A DNA stretch of 64,000 nt from Labrys miyagiensis (GTDB lineage Bacteria; Pseudomonadota; Alphaproteobacteria; Rhizobiales; Labraceae). Position 1 is the first letter of the stretch, and every line of letters starts with the position of its first letter. The stretch is taken from contig NZ_BSPC01000069.1 in the NCBI RefSeq assembly GCF_030160835.1, positions 248,001 through 312,000 on the forward strand. The letters run 5' to 3'. The notes beneath the pieces were generated by a model that saw only the letters and a program-made list of their open reading frames with translations, was not told where the DNA came from and made no database searches. This document shows, piece after piece, positions 61,956 to 64,000 of the stretch. The translations under genes and the position numbers were made by a program.

Positions 61956-63161
61956 TCAGGAGCGGGCTGGAACAGACGCCCGGCGCGCCGGGCCGGAAAA
62001 AAGAAAGACCATGAGCGCGCATAGGCCCGTCGCGGCGACGGCGATGGGCAAAGGCAGGGCGCTGGTGCCGAGGAAATGGCCGACGGCGGCGCCGATCAGA
62101 GCGCCACCCAGCATCTGGGTGAAGCCGCAGAAGGAGGAGGCGCTGCCCGCTCTGTTCGGGAAGGGCATCAGCGCCCCGGCCATCGCCTGCGGCATCACCA
62201 GACCGACCCCGAAGAGATAGAGCATCATCGGCACCACGATCTCGGCCGGATGGCCACTGCCGAGGAGAACGCAGGCCAGCATGACCAGGCCGCCGGCGGC
62301 AAGACAGACGACGCCCGCCGCGATGGTCCTGTCGATGCCGACGCGCGGCACCAGGCGCTGAGCGGTGAGCGTGCCGGCGATATAGCCGACCACGCCGATG
62401 GCGAAGGCGAGGCCGAAAGCAACCTCGCTGAGATGGTAGATGCCCTGCAGTACGAAGCTCGAGCCGGAGATGTAGGCAAACAGGCCCCCATAGGCTAGGG
62501 CCATCATGGCGAGATAAGCGAGGAAGCCGCGGTTGTCGGTCAGGGCGGCAAAGCCCTTGAAGATGCTCCAAAGCGAGATCGGTGCTGGATTGCGCGTCTT
62601 TGCGGTCTCCGGGAGCTTCTGCGAAATCACGATGCCGCCGAAAATGCCGCAGGCCGCCGCAATGGCGAAATGGGCGGGCCAGCCGAGGAAGCGCTGCACA
62701 TAGCCGCCTAGGACCGGGGCCGCGGCAGGCACCAAGCCCATGATCGTGCCCATCAGAGCCAGTTCCCGCGCCGCCTTCGGTCCCTCATAGAGGTCGCGTA
62801 CGACCGCGCGCGCGAGCACGATGGGCCCGGCCGCACCGAGCGCCTGCAGGAAGCGGGCCGTGATCAGCAGTTCGATGCTGGGTGCGATCATGCACAGCAG
62901 GCTGGCGACGATGAACAGGCACAGCCCTCCGAGCAGCAGCGGCTTGCGGCCATATTTGTCGGAGAACGGGCCGTAGAAGATCTGCCCCATGGCAAAGCCG
63001 AGCAGGAAGGCTGAAAGGGTGAGCTGAACCCGCGCCATATCGGCCCCGAGGGAGAGGCCGATGGCCGGCAGCGAGGGCAGGTACATGTCGGTGGAGAGCG
63101 GGCCGAGTGCCGTCATCAAGGCCAGCAGCGCCGTCAGGGCGAAGGTATTGGGGCGCAGCAT
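61956..63161 (-). CDS. Bcr/CflA-family MFS drug-resistance transporter
   Basis: A 401-residue twelve-helix exporter. ALGPLSTDMYLPSLPAIGLS is the Bcr/CflA hallmark; AMGQIFYGPFSDKYGRKPLL holds the loop 2-3 motif, and LQALGAAGPIVLARAVVRDL the antiporter motif C region. Members export bicyclomycin, chloramphenicol or sulfonamides. Substrate unknown. It is on the same strand as gshB, 51 bases upstream of it, so co-transcription is possible. Confidence 0.93.
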   Translation of the reverse strand: MLRPNTFALTALLALMTALGPLSTDMYLPSLPAIGLSLGADMARVQLTLSAFLLGFAMGQIFYGPFSDKYGRKPLLLGGLCLFIVASLLCMIAPSIELLITARFLQALGAAGPIVLARAVVRDLYEGPKAARELALMGTIMGLVPAAAPVLGGYVQRFLGWPAHFAIAAACGIFGGIVISQKLPETAKTRNPAPISLWSIFKGFAALTDNRGFLAYLAMMALAYGGLFAYISGSSFVLQGIYHLSEVAFGLAFAIGVVGYIAGTLTAQRLVPRVGIDRTIAAGVVCLAAGGLVMLACVLLGSGHPAEIVVPMMLYLFGVGLVMPQAMAGALMPFPNRAGSASSFCGFTQMLGGALIGAAVGHFLGTSALPLPIAVAATGLCALMVFLFSGPARRASVPARS

Positions 63162-63231
63162 CCGGGAAACCGCATCGGGAGGGGACGGGTTTCATACGGC
63201 ATAGATGCACGCTGGGGAAGGTGAATAGCGC

Positions 63232-63276
63232 GACGCGAAAGCCTCCCCCAGCTTCGTGGGGGAGGCTGCCCGCGCC
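63232..63276. repeat. family A palindromic repeat, single unit (copy 5)
   Basis: AAAGCCTCCCCCAGCTTCGT then GGGGGAGGCT, a single hairpin with CCTCCCCC/GGGGGAGG arms. Orientation of the loop (AGCTTCGT) is opposite to the left ends elsewhere. It lies between the serpin stop and the Bcr/CflA start. Confidence 0.8.
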
Positions 63277-63292
63277 CTGTTTGGTGACGCGC

Positions 63293-64000
63293 CTACTGCG
63301 CCTTGGCGGCATCCCCGATATAGCCGGCCATCAGTACCTGCCCGCTGGTCTCGTCCCTGAGGGCGAACAGGAAAGGCTTGTCGGCGACGAAGCTGAAGGT
63401 GGCTGGCATCGCCAGGCTGCGCGACGTGACCGCTGTGGCGGCGGCGGCCTCCGTGCCTTTCTCGTCGACCGTGATGACCACTTTCTGGATGATCTTGTCG
63501 ATCTTCTGCGGCGTGGTCAGGAAGCCGCTGAGCGCATCGGGTGCGCGCACGGCCGGATCGAGGCCGAGCTTGTCGAGGCTGCCGCGCAGGTCCGCGCCTG
63601 CCTTGATCGACAGGCGGGGCAGCGACACCGTGCCCTCGCTCTCGGCAAAACCCTCGCCCGTCAGCCAGGAGGCAGCGGGCGCGAAGTCGGCAAGCGCCGC
63701 CGGCTTGTCCTTGGTGGTGAGGAGCAGGAGGTCGTAGCCCTTGGTCTGGTAGGGCAAGGCGACGGCGATGAAGCGATCGTCCTGGCGGGCAAGCCAGTGG
63801 CCCGAGCCGCTCTGCATCATCGCCACCTTGGCATCACCGCCCTTGATGCGATGGAAATCCATCTGGGTGGTCTGGGCGGGATCGAAGGCCGTGCGCCAGT
63901 CGTCCTTGAAGTGCAGGGCGTTAAGCACGACGAGCCCGCCCTTGCGCAGCGGCTCGTCGATCAGCGTCGGAATGAGACCCTTGGTGCGATCCTTCACCAG
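63293..64000 (-). CDS. serpin-family serine protease inhibitor (N-terminal part beyond the window)
   Basis: The last 236 or so codons of a serpin; the frame stays open to the right edge, so the N-terminal third is missing here. LVVLNALHFKDDWRTAFDPA, FHRIKGGDAKVAMMQ, AVALPYQTKGYDLLLLTT, VSLPRLSIKAGADLRGSLDK and FLFALRDETSGQVLMAGYI match the serpin fold in order. The reactive-loop hinge is ITVDEKGTEAAAATAVTSRS, small residues typical of an inhibitor. Counting from the hinge Glu (P17) puts P1 at or near Leu, suggesting a chymotrypsin- or elastase-like target. Location unknown without the N-terminus. Confidence 0.9.
   Translation of the reverse strand: MVKDRTKGLIPTLIDEPLRKGGLVVLNALHFKDDWRTAFDPAQTTQMDFHRIKGGDAKVAMMQSGSGHWLARQDDRFIAVALPYQTKGYDLLLLTTKDKPAALADFAPAASWLTGEGFAESEGTVSLPRLSIKAGADLRGSLDKLGLDPAVRAPDALSGFLTTPQKIDKIIQKVVITVDEKGTEAAAATAVTSRSLAMPATFSFVADKPFLFALRDETSGQVLMAGYIGDAAKAQ

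Noticed and set aside
50584-64000. Caspase-like protease and serpin as one defence or toxin-antitoxin unit
   Set aside because: They are 9 kb apart with dpp, gshB and other housekeeping genes between, and the serpin loop does not suggest a caspase target.

Overview
The window is GC-rich chromosomal DNA, almost certainly from an alphaproteobacterium of the order Hyphomicrobiales (Rhizobiales). The evidence is the thiC-thiO-thiS-thiG-thiE-thiD order behind a TPP riboswitch, Omp25/31-like surface barrels, an alphaproteobacterial-type gshB, DUF2189, DUF2853 and YidB-like proteins, and several families of palindromic intergenic repeats typical of rhizobial-type genomes. I cannot name a genus. I see no rRNA, tRNA, CRISPR array, prophage or complete insertion sequence. 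About 60 genes are called; many starts are moved downstream of the longest possible ORF where a ribosome binding site, signal peptide or regulatory palindrome decides it.

Layout. 0.3-8.6 kb: an XRE-cupin regulator and a branched-chain amino-acid type ABC importer (binding protein, fused LivH-LivM permease, LivG, LivF), flanked on both sides by two divergent, shortened SecY-like membrane proteins. 8.7-11.7 kb: Tat-exported phosphoesterase, cupredoxin, ECF sigma factor and zinc-finger anti-sigma factor. 12-19.7 kb: DUF2189 membrane protein, FMN reductase, small secreted protein, OlsA/PlsC-like acyltransferase and an RND efflux pump with its adaptor. 20-24 kb: ahcY, a YidB-like protein, a GlsB-type membrane protein and an aldose epimerase. 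24.2-26.6 kb: a GntR regulator with a perfect 22-bp operator, a decayed sugar ABC permease and a glucarate-dehydratase-like enzyme. 26.7-34 kb: regulator/enzyme pairs (TetR/SDR, LysR/aldo-keto reductase, AraC/DUF2000), Ogt, HU and a VOC protein. 34-36.5 kb: an orphan sugar-binding protein and a YbaK deacylase.

36.7-42.2 kb: TPP riboswitch and thiamine operon (HMP-P synthesis, thiazole synthesis, HMP-P kinase and coupling). 42.7-44.6 kb: two tandem outer-membrane barrel paralogues with the same promoter-proximal element. 44.8-50.5 kb: MFS exporter, HigB/XRE toxin-antitoxin pair, RecD-like helicase, cupin and TetR regulator with a clear operator. 50.6-54.8 kb: two adjacent secreted proteins sharing an N-terminal module. 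One carries a trypsin-like domain with its catalytic His and Ser lost, the other TPR repeats and an intact caspase-like (His/Cys) domain. 54.9-60.2 kb: dppABCDF peptide importer with an intergenic hairpin after dppA. 60.5-64 kb: DUF2853, gshB, a Bcr/CflA drug exporter and a serpin cut by the right edge.

The most novel candidates are the paired SecY-like proteins around the liv operon and the secreted pseudo-protease/caspase pair. The sequence supports the domain calls; the functions proposed for both are inference.
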